In this document: one piece after another, positions 8,382-17,591 of the stretch | How positions within the stretch are numbered: position 1 is the first letter of the stretch | Layout: the number at the start of each line of letters is the position of its first letter | NCBI GenBank assembly: GCA_030583665.1 | Contig: CP129469.1 | Coordinates: 992,001-1,056,000, forward strand | Length of the DNA: 64,000 bases | Source of the DNA: Candidatus Jettenia sp. AMX2 | GTDB lineage: Bacteria > Planctomycetota > Brocadiia > Brocadiales > Brocadiaceae | Reading direction: 5' to 3' | Position numbers and translations under genes: made by a program | The notes under the pieces: generated by a model | Seen by the model: the letters and a program-made list of their open reading frames with translations, nothing else | Databases searched by the model: none | Told to the model about the DNA's origin: nothing

Positions 8382-9797
8382 ATGTCAGATGCAAAAGAAC
8401 AGTGTGGTCTGTTTGGGGTATTTGGGTGTGAAGATGCGGCAGAGAAGGTTTATTGTGGTCTGTATTCATTACAACATCGCGGGGAAGAGAGTGCCGGTAT
8501 TGCTTCAACAAACGGGAAGGACATTGTTTGCCATAAAGGAATGGGCCTCGTACATGACGCGATAAAACCCGATATGCTCAAATCTCTTACAAACCCCATT
8601 GCAATAGGGCATGTCCGGTATCCGACTATAGGCTCGAATAATATAACGAACGTCCAACCACTTTTGGTTGATTATTATAAGGGAAAGGTTGCCGTTGCAC
8701 ACAATGGTCAATTGACAAATGCCAAGAGATTGCGCGATGAATTTGAGGCTAATGGTTCTATCTTTCACACGACCTCGGATACAGAAGTTATTGTTCATCT
8801 CATGGCAAAGCCCCTCCACATGATGCAAAAGAATTTGTCAATGGTACTGAATCATTTGCACGGCTCATTTGCGCTCTTGTTTCTGACGCCTGGCGAGATG
8901 ATTGGCGTACGCGATCCTCACGGTTTTAAACCTTTGTCTTTAGGAAGATTGAATCATGGTTATGTATTAGCCTCTGAGACCTGTGCGATGGATCAGGTTG
9001 GGGCGGAATATATGCGTGATATTAACCCGGGTGAAGCGGTTTATATTAGCAAGGAAGGGATCAGGAGCGAGTATTATTGTCTGCAAAGGCTTATTAAACC
9101 AGCCTATTGTATCTTTGAACTGGTATATTTTTCCAGACCGGACAGCAGGATATATGGTGAGAGCGTTCATTTATTTCGCAAAAGATTGGGCGCTAAACTT
9201 GCCGGGGAGTCGCCTGTGGATGCAGACGTAGTAGTCTCTGTCCCTGAAGGAGGAAATTCTGCTGCTATCGGATATTCTCATGCCTCTGGTATTCCGTTTG
9301 ACCGCGGCTTTATCAGGAATCACTATGTAGGCCGGACGTTTATATTGCCTGAACAGGATCGCCGGCATCGCGTGGTGGAACTGAAACTGAATGCTCTTAA
9401 AGAAACGGTAGAGGGAAAACGGGTTATTGTAATTGATGATTCTATTGTAAGAGGAACGACATCCAAATCGCGGTTTAGTTTATTACGGAGGGCCGGGGCA
9501 AAGGAGATACATGTAAGGATCACCTGTCCGCCTCATCGCTACCCCTGTTATTATGGAATTGATTTCCAGCATAAAGGCGAGCTTATTGCTGCACATCATA
9601 CGATAGAAGAGATACAGAGATTTTTAAACGTGGAAAGTTTGTGCTATCTCAGTGTGGATGGGATGATGAGCTGCACAACACAACCGCCGGAACACTTCTG
9701 CAATGCATGTTTTACCAGCAGATATCCAACTACTATTGAAGAAGAAACGAAAAAGCTTGCAGAAAGGGAATTGGTAAGCGAGATTGTAAAAACATAA
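8382..9797 (+). CDS. purF: Amidophosphoribosyltransferase
   Basis: This 471-residue enzyme makes the first committed step of purine synthesis, PRPP plus glutamine to phosphoribosylamine. The nucleophile is Cys8 in EQCGLFGVFG, after a seven-residue propeptide typical of processed PurF. The glutaminase domain continues with LQHRGEESAGI and HVRYPTIGS. The PRPP-binding motif VIVIDDSIVRGTTS lies near residue 350. C-terminal cysteines (CPPHRYPCYYG, CNACF) match the iron-sulfur ligand positions of Bacillus-type PurF. Confidence 0.97.
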   Translation: MSDAKEQCGLFGVFGCEDAAEKVYCGLYSLQHRGEESAGIASTNGKDIVCHKGMGLVHDAIKPDMLKSLTNPIAIGHVRYPTIGSNNITNVQPLLVDYYKGKVAVAHNGQLTNAKRLRDEFEANGSIFHTTSDTEVIVHLMAKPLHMMQKNLSMVLNHLHGSFALLFLTPGEMIGVRDPHGFKPLSLGRLNHGYVLASETCAMDQVGAEYMRDINPGEAVYISKEGIRSEYYCLQRLIKPAYCIFELVYFSRPDSRIYGESVHLFRKRLGAKLAGESPVDADVVVSVPEGGNSAAIGYSHASGIPFDRGFIRNHYVGRTFILPEQDRRHRVVELKLNALKETVEGKRVIVIDDSIVRGTTSKSRFSLLRRAGAKEIHVRITCPPHRYPCYYGIDFQHKGELIAAHHTIEEIQRFLNVESLCYLSVDGMMSCTTQPPEHFCNACFTSRYPTTIEEETKKLAERELVSEIVKT

Positions 9798-9884
9798 TCC
9801 GGAGAAAACACGATTCTCCTATAACGGTTCTGCACTTTTAAAGATCTGCATTATCTGTCTCAATAGTTATAACCCTACTATTCT

Positions 9885-10883
9885 ATGATTGGAAAACCCT
9901 TACACCTGATAAAAGGTATTGCAGGGAGGACCTTTTATCGTATTCCTCAACAACCTGAACGGATTCAAATCGAAATTACCAATCGCTGCAATTATTCATG
10001 CGGTATGTGTCCCCGGGAGTATTTTCATTTGCCGGAAAACGATATCTCATTCGATCTTTTTACAAGGATTATTCATCGTTTAACGCAAAAAAAGTTTTAC
10101 CAATATGCCATTACCCTTACCGGATGGGGGGAACCGTTACTGCATCCGCAATTGGCAGATATGATAGTTTATGTAAAAGATATGGGGCATGTTGCTGGGA
10201 TAACAACCAATGGATTGCTGCTTGCCTCTTTTGTGGAAAGGTTTATCGGGGTAAAGCTGGATAAATTAACTGTTTCTCTGGATAATGTGGGAGAAAGCAC
10301 GGGAGTGCCAGATGGCCATCCTTCTTATAAAATTATACAAAAGAGTGTGAGAACACTTATTCAGTTAAGAGGTGACAAGAGGAAACCCTTTATTACAATT
10401 CAAACAACCATGCATAATAAGCAGCAGTGTCTGGAGGCCGTTAGATTTGCCGGAGAGGTGGGAGCTGACCGCATATACCTGGTGCGATTAAATATTTCGT
10501 TGGGTAAGAATGGTTTTAAAAGGCCAGGGCTGGAGGAAGAATTGGAGATTTATAAAGAGGCTGAAAAAATAGCCCGGAAGTATGGATTGCAGGTTGATAC
10601 GAATTATGTCACCTTTCGGAATAATCTGCTTCGTACACTGTACCAGCAATTACGTCCGGCACTGTACAAATTTGATAAATACTGTCCAAAACCGTACGAT
10701 TATCTGTATATCACTGTGGATGGCATGGCCACTCCATGCTGTGACCTGCCCCGGTATGAAGTGGGCAATATACTAGAGCAGGGTCTTGATGAAATCTGGC
10801 ATGGTACGAATATACAGTATTTTCGCAGACACCAGCATGAAGTTTGCGGCAAGTGCGATACTTTAAAACTTAGACATTTATAG
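9885..10883 (+). CDS. Radical SAM protein with SPASM-like C-terminal cysteines
   Basis: This 332-residue protein carries the radical SAM cluster motif CNYSCGMC (about residues 36-43) within ITNRCNYSCGMCPREYF, then GGE-like TGWGEPLLHP. The C-terminal region has further cysteines (CPKPYDYLYITVDGMATPCC, then CGKC) and a DEIWHG motif, as in SPASM/twitch proteins that bind auxiliary clusters. Substrate is unknown. The next radical SAM gene starts 7 bp downstream, so the pair is co-translated. No precursor peptide gene is visible next to it. Confidence 0.88.
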   Translation: MIGKPLHLIKGIAGRTFYRIPQQPERIQIEITNRCNYSCGMCPREYFHLPENDISFDLFTRIIHRLTQKKFYQYAITLTGWGEPLLHPQLADMIVYVKDMGHVAGITTNGLLLASFVERFIGVKLDKLTVSLDNVGESTGVPDGHPSYKIIQKSVRTLIQLRGDKRKPFITIQTTMHNKQQCLEAVRFAGEVGADRIYLVRLNISLGKNGFKRPGLEEELEIYKEAEKIARKYGLQVDTNYVTFRNNLLRTLYQQLRPALYKFDKYCPKPYDYLYITVDGMATPCCDLPRYEVGNILEQGLDEIWHGTNIQYFRRHQHEVCGKCDTLKLRHL

Positions 10884-10890
10884 TGCTGAT

Positions 10891-12312
10891 ATGAAGATTA
10901 CCTTTCTTGTACCCCCTCCGGTTGACGGAAAGATACCCGAACGGGTTTCAGGGTGTTCCTACCTCCTTTATCCTGTTCCGAATATTTTCATTCTCGGTGC
11001 TGCTGCTGTACTGGAAAGGGATGGCCATACAGTACGGTACGTAGAGACCACCATGAAGAAGTGGAAGCGGGCACAGTTCCTTGCATTTTTGAAAAAAGAT
11101 GTAAGTGACATCTATTGCTTTTACTCTGTCAACCTTTCAATGAAAACGGACATGCAGGCATTAAAGGATATCCGGGAGATAAGAAAAGATATACCTGTTA
11201 TTTTTTTTGGCCCTTCACCATCTGACAGACCGGAAGAATTTATTGTGGACGCGAATGTATCTATCGTGCGGGGTGAACCTGAATACACAATATCCGAACT
11301 TGTTGGGGTGCTTGAAGCCAAATCGGATATTGAAGGTATAAAAAGTGTATCGTTCAGAAAGAAGGGCGAAATTATTCACAATATACACAGAGAGCCGGTT
11401 GAGGATCTTGATCAGTTACCCTTTCCTGCCAGGTACCTTTTGGAGGAAAGGGACGATTATTATAACCCAAAATTAGGGAAGCGTCCTTTTACGGCCGTTT
11501 GTACTTCGAGAGGGTGCTCCTATCGTTGTATATATTGTGTCCCATCCTCATTAAGTTTTTCAAGGGAACTTGAATATAAGTGCCATGCAGGTAAGAAACC
11601 GCCGGTAAGAAAGAGGTCACATGAGAATGTTATTGAGGAATTCAGATTGCTGAAATTACAGGGTTATAAGGCCATAAATATCCAGGACGACCAGTTTGTA
11701 TGGGGAGAAGAGCGGACAATACGTATTTGTGAAGGGATAAAAAACCTTGGTATTATATGGGGTTGTTCGGCGAGATCCGATCATTTGAATGAGAAGATTG
11801 TAAAGGCCATGGCAGCAGCCAACTGCAGATTTATCGACCTCGGTGTTGAATCGTTTAATCAGGAGATATTGGATTATATAAAAAAGGACATCGACGTTAA
11901 AAAGAACGAAGAGGCTATCGCATTAGTAAAAAAATATGGAATATCAGCAAAGATTAATATCATGTTCGGCGCATCACCCCTGGAAACAAAGGAAACTATT
12001 CAGAAGAATATGGAAGAGGTTAAACGATTGAAGGTGGACCAGGTGATGTATAATATCGCCAATCCCTTCCCAGGCACAGAATTTTATCAGATAGCCAAAA
12101 AGAATAAATTATTTGTTTACGGGGATTACAGACCGGTCAATGTGGCAAAGGAGGCGAATATTATGTATCCTCATCTTACAAAGAAGGACTTGGAAAGGGC
12201 TGTACATGATGCCAACATAAAATTCTTTATGACACCGCGCTTTATATTTAAAAACGTGCGAAAACTAGGTTCTCCGGATTCCTTAAAGGCTATGTTCAGG
12301 AAACTCTTTTAA
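10891..12312 (+). CDS. B12-binding-domain radical SAM protein
   Basis: This 473-residue protein has an N-terminal Rossmann-like cobalamin-binding region (about 1-150) and a radical SAM motif CSYRCIYC (about 210-217). It then has the family pattern LGVESFNQEILDYIKK and NPFPGTEFYQIAKK. Proteins of this type methylate or rearrange unactivated carbons and often act on lipids, hopanoids or glycans. The length and C-terminal pattern resemble the HpnJ group, but I cannot assign it. It lies between another radical SAM gene and a glycosyltransferase, suggesting shared modification of a lipid or glycolipid. Confidence 0.88.
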   Translation: MKITFLVPPPVDGKIPERVSGCSYLLYPVPNIFILGAAAVLERDGHTVRYVETTMKKWKRAQFLAFLKKDVSDIYCFYSVNLSMKTDMQALKDIREIRKDIPVIFFGPSPSDRPEEFIVDANVSIVRGEPEYTISELVGVLEAKSDIEGIKSVSFRKKGEIIHNIHREPVEDLDQLPFPARYLLEERDDYYNPKLGKRPFTAVCTSRGCSYRCIYCVPSSLSFSRELEYKCHAGKKPPVRKRSHENVIEEFRLLKLQGYKAINIQDDQFVWGEERTIRICEGIKNLGIIWGCSARSDHLNEKIVKAMAAANCRFIDLGVESFNQEILDYIKKDIDVKKNEEAIALVKKYGISAKINIMFGASPLETKETIQKNMEEVKRLKVDQVMYNIANPFPGTEFYQIAKKNKLFVYGDYRPVNVAKEANIMYPHLTKKDLERAVHDANIKFFMTPRFIFKNVRKLGSPDSLKAMFRKLF

Positions 12313-12328
12313 AGAAGAAGGCGTTATT

Positions 12329-13348
12329 ATGGATCACAATTATACGTTTTCCATTCTTGTTCCTGCTTACAACGAGGAACAATCGATTCAATCGTGCTTA
12401 CGTTCCATTATCGCAATCCCTGATAAAAAAGAGATAATTGTTATTGATGACGCCTCAACTGACCGGACGGCTGAGATAGTTGAACAATTTTCGGATAAAG
12501 GGGTAACCCTCTTCAGGAGAAAGAAGAATGGCGGAAGAGCGGCTGCGTTAAATTCCGGACTGCAGAGATGTACGGGGGATATTGTTGTTACCACCGATGC
12601 AGATACCGTTGTTCCTCCAGGCTGGCTGCAAAGGCTTGCTGTGCACTTTCAGCAGAAAGGTGTCATTGCTGTAGGGGGGGCATACCAGGCCAGCAATCAA
12701 GACAAACCTCTGGTGAATGCAATGAGTATTTTAGATCAGATATTGAACAGACTCCTGAGAAAATTCATTATTCCCAATAAACTTTCAGGCGTGAATTCAG
12801 CAATTTACCGAGACGTGCTACTCCGCTTAAATGGTTTTAATGAGAATGCGTGGTGGAGTGAGGATTCTGAGTTGGGATGGAAAATGAAGAATGCCGGGAG
12901 GGTTGTTTATGATCCTCACAATATAGTGAATACTGCATATCCTGCCACATGGGCAGATATCTGGAAGAGGAAGTTTTATTGGGGATATGCAATGGGTCTT
13001 AAATTTAAGGAACAGGTTCCGTTTACGATAAAACTCTGGCTGCGCCCCCTCATATTTTTAACACTCTTTACAAGCCTTATAGTATTTTTGACAACACTGC
13101 CTTTCGGATTAAACGTATATTTGATACCGGGTATTATTTTCTCCTTTTTGTTGAGTGTATTAACGATTTTATATATACCATTAGGTGTGATCGTGATAAT
13201 AAAAAATAAGGATTATGAATCTTTTAAAGCCTTGCCTTTCCTGGCAATCTTGCCCATAGTGCGGGAATTTGCTTACATGTATGGCATGTGTTTAGGTTTT
13301 TGTAAAGGCCGTATGGGTACAATAAAACCTACATGGAAAGGAATCTAA
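12329..13348 (+). CDS. Family 2 glycosyltransferase with C-terminal membrane helices
   Basis: This 339-residue protein has a GT-A fold: SILVPAYNEEQSI near residue 8, IIVIDDASTDRTAEI near 35, and a DXD-like TTDADTVVPPGW near 88. The acceptor region reads NAWWSEDSELGWK (about 172-184), similar to the ED/QXXRW region of processive enzymes but without a QRRRW box. Two or three hydrophobic helices occupy about 240-310. It probably transfers a sugar to a membrane acceptor. It follows the two radical SAM genes by 16 bp. Confidence 0.9.
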   Translation: MDHNYTFSILVPAYNEEQSIQSCLRSIIAIPDKKEIIVIDDASTDRTAEIVEQFSDKGVTLFRRKKNGGRAAALNSGLQRCTGDIVVTTDADTVVPPGWLQRLAVHFQQKGVIAVGGAYQASNQDKPLVNAMSILDQILNRLLRKFIIPNKLSGVNSAIYRDVLLRLNGFNENAWWSEDSELGWKMKNAGRVVYDPHNIVNTAYPATWADIWKRKFYWGYAMGLKFKEQVPFTIKLWLRPLIFLTLFTSLIVFLTTLPFGLNVYLIPGIIFSFLLSVLTILYIPLGVIVIIKNKDYESFKALPFLAILPIVREFAYMYGMCLGFCKGRMGTIKPTWKGI

Positions 13349-13504
13349 ACAGTAGTAAACACAGAGAATACGGAGAGAAACGTTATGATTAAAAACAGGT
13401 GCTTTTGTTTATTTTAATTGTAGGGGGAATTTTCATTTTATATTTTTATAAATAAAGGATGCGGGCGGGAAATCGGATGCGATTGTATTCGCTGCAGATA
13501 ACTT

Positions 13505-14572
13505 ATGACAAAAAGAATAAAAAGACTTACGTATAAGGATGCAGGTGTTGATATCCATACAAAGGGACGGTTTACAAAAGATATTTATTCAAAAATGAAG
13601 ACAAGTTTTAGTCCGCGTGTAATTGAAAATCCCGGTGGGTTTGGTGGCCTGTTTGCCTTAAATTCACGGACAAGAAAATATCGTCAACCGGTACTTGTTT
13701 CTTCCACAGATGGTGTTGGTACCAAATTAAAAATTGCCTTTATGATGAATAAACACAGTACAATCGGAATTGACCTTGTTGCTATGTGTGTCAATGACAT
13801 AGTGGTATTGGGTGCTGAGCCACTATTTTTTCTGGACTATTTGGCAAGCAGCAAGATTGTGCCAAAGGTTTTACACGAGGTATTGGATGGGATTGTGGCA
13901 GGGTGCCGGATGGCCGGTTGTACCCTTATTGGGGGAGAAACACCTGAGATGCCCGGTTTTTATCATGAAGGGGAATACGATATCGCAGGCTTTGTTGTTG
14001 GTGTTGCGGAGAAGGATAGAATTATTGATGGCAAGACAATAAAGCCCGGCGATGCAGTTATCGGTTTACGATCTGATGGAATCCACAGCAATGGGTTTTC
14101 CCTGGTAAGAAAGGTCTTCTTCGATAAAAACAGTATGAAGGTAACTCAAAAACTTACTCGCTACGGATCAAATACCACGTTAGGAGAAGAACTCTTAAAA
14201 CCAACCATGATCTATGTGAAGCCTATTCTTGATATCTTAAATAAACACAAAACAAAAAAGATTATAAAAGGGATGGCTCATATTACTGGCGGTGGTCTTC
14301 TTGAAAATATCCCCCGTATCTTACCCGAGGGTTGTGCTGTCAAACTGGAAAGAGCCAGGTGGGACATGCCAAAGATATTTCATATTATACAGAATTTAGG
14401 TGATATTAAAGACGAGGAAATGCTTCGTGTCTTTAATATGGGTATTGGTATGGTTTTGATTGTGTCCAAATTACAGGTAGAAACAGTCTTGCGTGATCTT
14501 GGGAAATCAGGAGAACCTGGAATAGTTATTGGCGAGGTTATAAAAGGATGCAAGGCAGTACATATTGTGTAA
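13505..14572 (+). CDS. purM: Phosphoribosylformylglycinamidine cyclo-ligase (AIR synthetase)
   Basis: This 355-residue enzyme closes the imidazole ring of the purine pathway using ATP. Recognisable features are TYKDAGVDIHTKGRF at the N-terminus, SSTDGVGTKLKIAF (about 67-80), IGGETPEMPGFY (about 140-151) and HITGGGLLENIPR (about 260). A 156-bp gap without a terminator separates it from the glycosyltransferase gene. It is in the same direction as purF, 3.7 kb upstream. Confidence 0.97.
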   Translation: MTKRIKRLTYKDAGVDIHTKGRFTKDIYSKMKTSFSPRVIENPGGFGGLFALNSRTRKYRQPVLVSSTDGVGTKLKIAFMMNKHSTIGIDLVAMCVNDIVVLGAEPLFFLDYLASSKIVPKVLHEVLDGIVAGCRMAGCTLIGGETPEMPGFYHEGEYDIAGFVVGVAEKDRIIDGKTIKPGDAVIGLRSDGIHSNGFSLVRKVFFDKNSMKVTQKLTRYGSNTTLGEELLKPTMIYVKPILDILNKHKTKKIIKGMAHITGGGLLENIPRILPEGCAVKLERARWDMPKIFHIIQNLGDIKDEEMLRVFNMGIGMVLIVSKLQVETVLRDLGKSGEPGIVIGEVIKGCKAVHIV

Positions 14573-14610
14573 CGTTTTTATTATAACCATAGTGTTTGGC
14601 CTGGCAGCTT

Positions 14611-14660
14611 GCAGGACAATCCTTATGTGTTGTTCCTTCACAACTGAAGGATTGTCCTGC
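14611..14660. terminator. Perfect 14-bp-stem hairpin between convergent purM and pssA
   Basis: GCAGGACAATCCTT at 14611-14624 pairs with AAGGATTGTCCTGC at 14647-14660. Its position between two converging genes suggests a bidirectional transcription stop. No strong T-run follows, so it may instead be a dispersed palindrome adopted as a terminator. Confidence 0.6.
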
Positions 14661-14678
14661 CATGCTTAATTTTTTCTG

Positions 14679-15413
14679 TCAGGAGATAATTGAATAACTT
14701 TTTCTGAGCGTCTTACCTTTAATAACACCATACATTACACAGATTATTAGATAAAAACTTAATGTTATTGATAGCGCTAATTCTGGTGCAACTATAAAGA
14801 AAAAGATAGCAGCAGAGAATTCCAAAATCATCGCAGGGATGCCTTGTTTAATGCCAATCTTGCCTGTGATATTAAAAAAGGGAATTTTACTGATCATAAA
14901 CAGGCCAAGCGCAATGGCAATGAATGGTAAAAATGTAATAACAATATCTGTTCCGACTTTTGTTTGTAAAAAGCGATCAAGGATAATGAGCTGTGCAATT
15001 GTGCCTCCTGCAAGCGTCGTTGGCAATCCCGTATAAAAGTGTTTTGGTATGCTTACCCCTTCGTCTTTCTGAGCATTAAACCTTGCCAACCGGAATGCAG
15101 TACATATCAGGAAAAATAATCCTATTGCCCATAGCATTGCAGGGGGGGTATTAAAACATATCTTTGTCAGGAGTACAGCGGGGGCAATACCAAAAGTAAC
15201 CAAATCTGCCATAGAATCTAGCTGTCCGCCGATATTACTGGTACTTTTCATCATACGGGCAAGTCTTCCATCAACTGCATCCAACACCATCGCTACCACA
15301 ATTAACCATGCTGCTATTTCAAATTTCTGATGCAGGACACATAGGATCGAAATAAAGCCACAAATAATATTTCCCATCGTTACCGAAGTTGGTAGCATTT
15401 CCTTTGCTTTCAA
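14679..15413 (-). CDS. pssA: CDP-diacylglycerol-serine O-phosphatidyltransferase
   Basis: This membrane enzyme makes phosphatidylserine from CDP-diacylglycerol. The CDP-alcohol phosphotransferase signature is complete: DG-x2-AR-x8-G-x3-D-x3-D in DAVDGRLARMMK through GGQLDSMAD. About seven hydrophobic segments are present. I chose TTG at 15413 because AGGAGGT lies just upstream. A longer frame to 15470 lacks such a site, and the ATG at 15398 is an alternative. The product is then about 244 residues, normal for the family. Confidence 0.9.
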   Translation of the reverse strand: MKAKEMLPTSVTMGNIICGFISILCVLHQKFEIAAWLIVVAMVLDAVDGRLARMMKSTSNIGGQLDSMADLVTFGIAPAVLLTKICFNTPPAMLWAIGLFFLICTAFRLARFNAQKDEGVSIPKHFYTGLPTTLAGGTIAQLIILDRFLQTKVGTDIVITFLPFIAIALGLFMISKIPFFNITGKIGIKQGIPAMILEFSAAIFFFIVAPELALSITLSFYLIICVMYGVIKGKTLRKSYSIIS

Positions 15414-15615
15414 TATGACCTCCTGAGATTTTAACAAGATAACGCTGTCAATAATATAATACTGCCACATACATTGTGGCTATAGAATCAGTATAGGGAA
15501 ACACTCACAAATACAATACCATAATTGCATAAGAAACAGATTTTGTTATATATTGTGTAAATATTTAGCATGATAATATTTATACAAATGCTGAATTGGT
15601 AAAAATATTTACATT

Positions 15616-15680
15616 TTGCAGTAATAACAATAAATTGCAGTATATTTACTGCAAGAACTATATACGATTACTGCGGTATA
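15616..15680. promoter_or_regulatory. Operator-like cluster of TTGCAGTA half-sites
   Basis: A perfect palindrome TTGCAGTA-TATT-TACTGCAA lies at 15635-15654. It is flanked by a direct half-site TTGCAGTAA at 15616-15624 and an inverted one, TTACTGC, at 15668-15674. The spacing of about 19 bp between half-sites suggests two or more protein dimers binding one face of DNA. It lies between the divergent pssA and aquaporin genes. No regulator gene is adjacent. Confidence 0.55.
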
Positions 15681-15737
15681 TTAGGAGGTAATTAAAGATT
15701 TAAAGCGGGATACTACTCGCTAACCGAAAGTTCTTAT

Positions 15738-15818
15738 GGAATGTTTTAATTGCAGGGGAACTGTTAAGAATTTCCGCTCTGCCTACCATTCGGAGTTTCT
15801 GAATCTTTTTGCTTGACA
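15738..15818 (+). other. Possible 26-codon CXXC micro-ORF upstream of the aquaporin
   Basis: An ATG near 15738 opens a 26-codon frame starting MECFNCRGT and ending in TGA. The CXXC resembles the start of YgiT-type zinc-finger antitoxins but the frame is far too short for one. A strong AGGAGG sits near 15683 but is about 50 bases upstream, too far to serve this start. It may be chance, a leader peptide or a gene remnant. Confidence 0.25.
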
Positions 15819-15841
15819 GTGGTAACTGATTTTGCTAGCTT
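15813..15841 (+). promoter_or_regulatory. Possible promoter of the aquaporin gene
   Basis: TTGACA at 15813-15818 is followed after 17 bp by TAGCTT (15836-15841), with a TGC just before it as in extended -10 promoters. The leader would be about 90 bases. The -10 match is weak. Confidence 0.45.
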
Positions 15842-15936
15842 GTGACAGTCTATATGTTACAAATTATAAGGAAAAACAAAGATTCCTGCTCAGTCGGAAA
15901 ATAAAATTACTTTAAAATATATCGGGAGAAAAACGA

Positions 15937-16632
15937 ATGAATGCGTACAAAAAGTATATAGCCGAGTTGGTTGGAACATTTGCTTTGGTGTTTATTGCGG
16001 CTGGTTCTGTATGCGCAGATTTTTATTTGCGGCAAACCGGTGGGCAGGGACTTGGCCTTTTAGGTATTTCAATAGCATATGGTGTAGTAGTAATTGCTGT
16101 TATCTATGCGACAAGTTATGTGTCCGGTTCTCACATAAACCCTGCAGTGACGATATCTTTTTGGATCACAAAAAGAATGGAACCCAACACAGCGATTATG
16201 TATATTGTTTCTCAGATCTCAGGGGCTGTTCTGGCCGGAATTACGTTAAAGGTTCTTTTTCCGGACGCACTCAAAACCGTATATCTGGGAACATCTGTAT
16301 TGGCACCTGGGGTATCTGTTGCACGGGGAATACTTATGGAATTTATTATTACATTTCTTCTGATCTTTACTATTTATGGCACCCTTGTAGATAAAAGATC
16401 TCCTGCCGGGTTTGCAGGTGTTGCGGTTGGGCTTGTGGTACTCTTTGGTGCAATGATCGGTGGTACTGTGAGCGGTGGTGCAATGAATCCTGCCCGCGTA
16501 TTTGGTCCTGCGATTGCATCTGGTCAGTTTGCCCATCATTATGTCTGGTGGATTGGACCAATCCTGGGAGGAGTTGCAGCAGGTTTCGTTTATGACAAGA
16601 TATTTGCTGAGGGTAGAAAACTAACAAAATAA
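15937..16632 (+). CDS. Aquaporin / MIP family channel
   Basis: This 231-residue protein has six transmembrane segments and both pore loops, SGSHINPAVT (about 62-71) and SGGAMNPARV (about 181-190). The arginine after the second NPA is the conserved selectivity-filter residue. Length and the compact second loop fit water-specific AqpZ-type channels better than the longer glycerol facilitators, though substrate cannot be fixed from sequence alone. GGGAGAA precedes the ATG. It appears to be monocistronic: an operator-like region lies upstream and a terminator directly after it. Confidence 0.93.
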   Translation: MNAYKKYIAELVGTFALVFIAAGSVCADFYLRQTGGQGLGLLGISIAYGVVVIAVIYATSYVSGSHINPAVTISFWITKRMEPNTAIMYIVSQISGAVLAGITLKVLFPDALKTVYLGTSVLAPGVSVARGILMEFIITFLLIFTIYGTLVDKRSPAGFAGVAVGLVVLFGAMIGGTVSGGAMNPARVFGPAIASGQFAHHYVWWIGPILGGVAAGFVYDKIFAEGRKLTK

Positions 16633-16650
16633 TTAAGAATATAATAATGC

Positions 16651-16697
16651 AAAAAGGCGGCAGCGTGCAGGTCAAATTTGCTCGTTGCCGTTTTTTT
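16651..16697 (+). terminator. Rho-independent terminator after the aquaporin gene
   Basis: CGGCAGCG at 16658-16665 pairs with CGTTGCCG at 16683-16690 (one G-T pair) and is followed by seven Ts. A run of As precedes the stem, so it could also act on the minus strand. Confidence 0.8.
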
Positions 16698-16709
16698 ATT
16701 GGAATTTGT

Positions 16710-17372
16710 ATGGCGCATGACAACGATAACAACATAAATACTGTACTAAAAATTATTAAACAAAAAAACAAAGAGTTTGTTGAACCAGTTGTCACCACTA
16801 TTTCAAGAAAACAAACCCCGTTTCACGTTCTGATTTCATGCATCTTAAGTCTCAGGACAAAAGATCAGACTACCCGTGAGGCGTCTGACCGGCTTTTTGC
16901 TGTAGCTGGGAATCCTGAGGATATGATGAGGCTTTCTGCAGAACGAATAGAGAAACTCATCTATCCTGTTGGGTTTTACAGAACAAAGGCAAAAACGATA
17001 AGGATAATTTGCGGGAAGTTAATTAAGATATATAAGGGGAGCGTACCGGATGAAATTGACGAATTGCTAAAACTGAAAGGTGTGGGGCGCAAGACTGCAA
17101 ACCTGGTTGTAACCCTGGGGTATAAAAAACCCGGAATTTGCGTAGATGTCCACGTCCACCGGATTACAAACCGATGGGGATATGTTGAAACAAAAAATCC
17201 AAAAGAGACGGAATTTGTATTACGGGAAAAGCTTCCTAAAAAATATTGGCTTACCGTTAACGATCTCCTCGTCACATTCGGCCAGAATATTTGTACACCT
17301 GTTTCACCTAAGTGTAGTATCTGCCCTGTAATCGCGTATTGTCAGAAAACAGGTGTAACCAGGCACCGATAA
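16710..17372 (+). CDS. nth: Endonuclease III (DNA glycosylase/AP lyase)
   Basis: This 220-residue base-excision repair enzyme removes oxidised pyrimidines. The helix-hairpin-helix LKGVGRKTANLVV contains the catalytic lysine, and the catalytic aspartate lies in CVDVHVHRITNRWG. The C-terminal [4Fe-4S] site is complete, C-x6-C-x2-C-x5-C. I start it at ATG 16710 (MAHDNDN) because a longer frame from 16647 would run through the preceding terminator hairpin. Confidence 0.95.
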   Translation: MAHDNDNNINTVLKIIKQKNKEFVEPVVTTISRKQTPFHVLISCILSLRTKDQTTREASDRLFAVAGNPEDMMRLSAERIEKLIYPVGFYRTKAKTIRIICGKLIKIYKGSVPDEIDELLKLKGVGRKTANLVVTLGYKKPGICVDVHVHRITNRWGYVETKNPKETEFVLREKLPKKYWLTVNDLLVTFGQNICTPVSPKCSICPVIAYCQKTGVTRHR

Positions 17373-17395
17373 AACAGTCCGGTATTTCTTTTTAG

Positions 17396-17513
17396 TTTTT
17401 TGAAAAAGTAGGAGGCGAAGCATTTGTCGGTTTGGTTATGAATGCATGTATACCAATCTATAGCAAATACTTCTCCCCGGTAAAAATCGCTATTATGAGC
17501 ATTTTTCAAAAAA
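17396..17513. repeat. 118-bp inverted-repeat element, MITE-like (copy 1)
   Basis: Terminal TTTTTTGAAAAA (17396-17407) and TTTTTCAAAAAA (17502-17513) enclose degenerate GAAGCATTTG and CAAATACTTC arms around a conserved centre that includes TATACCA. A related copy is at 44071-44174. It is a composite of the GAAGCATTTGC palindrome found at 6924 and 60474. It carries no gene. Confidence 0.75.
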
Positions 17514-17591
17514 CCAAATTGTTACAAAATGTATCTCTGAAGGTACTAATCTTCTCACCCGGACGGGTTGCCTGTACCCTCAAAAAACAAG

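Noticed and set aside
10891-12312. Assignment as hopanoid protein HpnJ
   Set aside because: Length and C-terminal pattern are similar, but the N-terminal region differs from HpnJ as I know it and no other hopanoid gene is adjacent.
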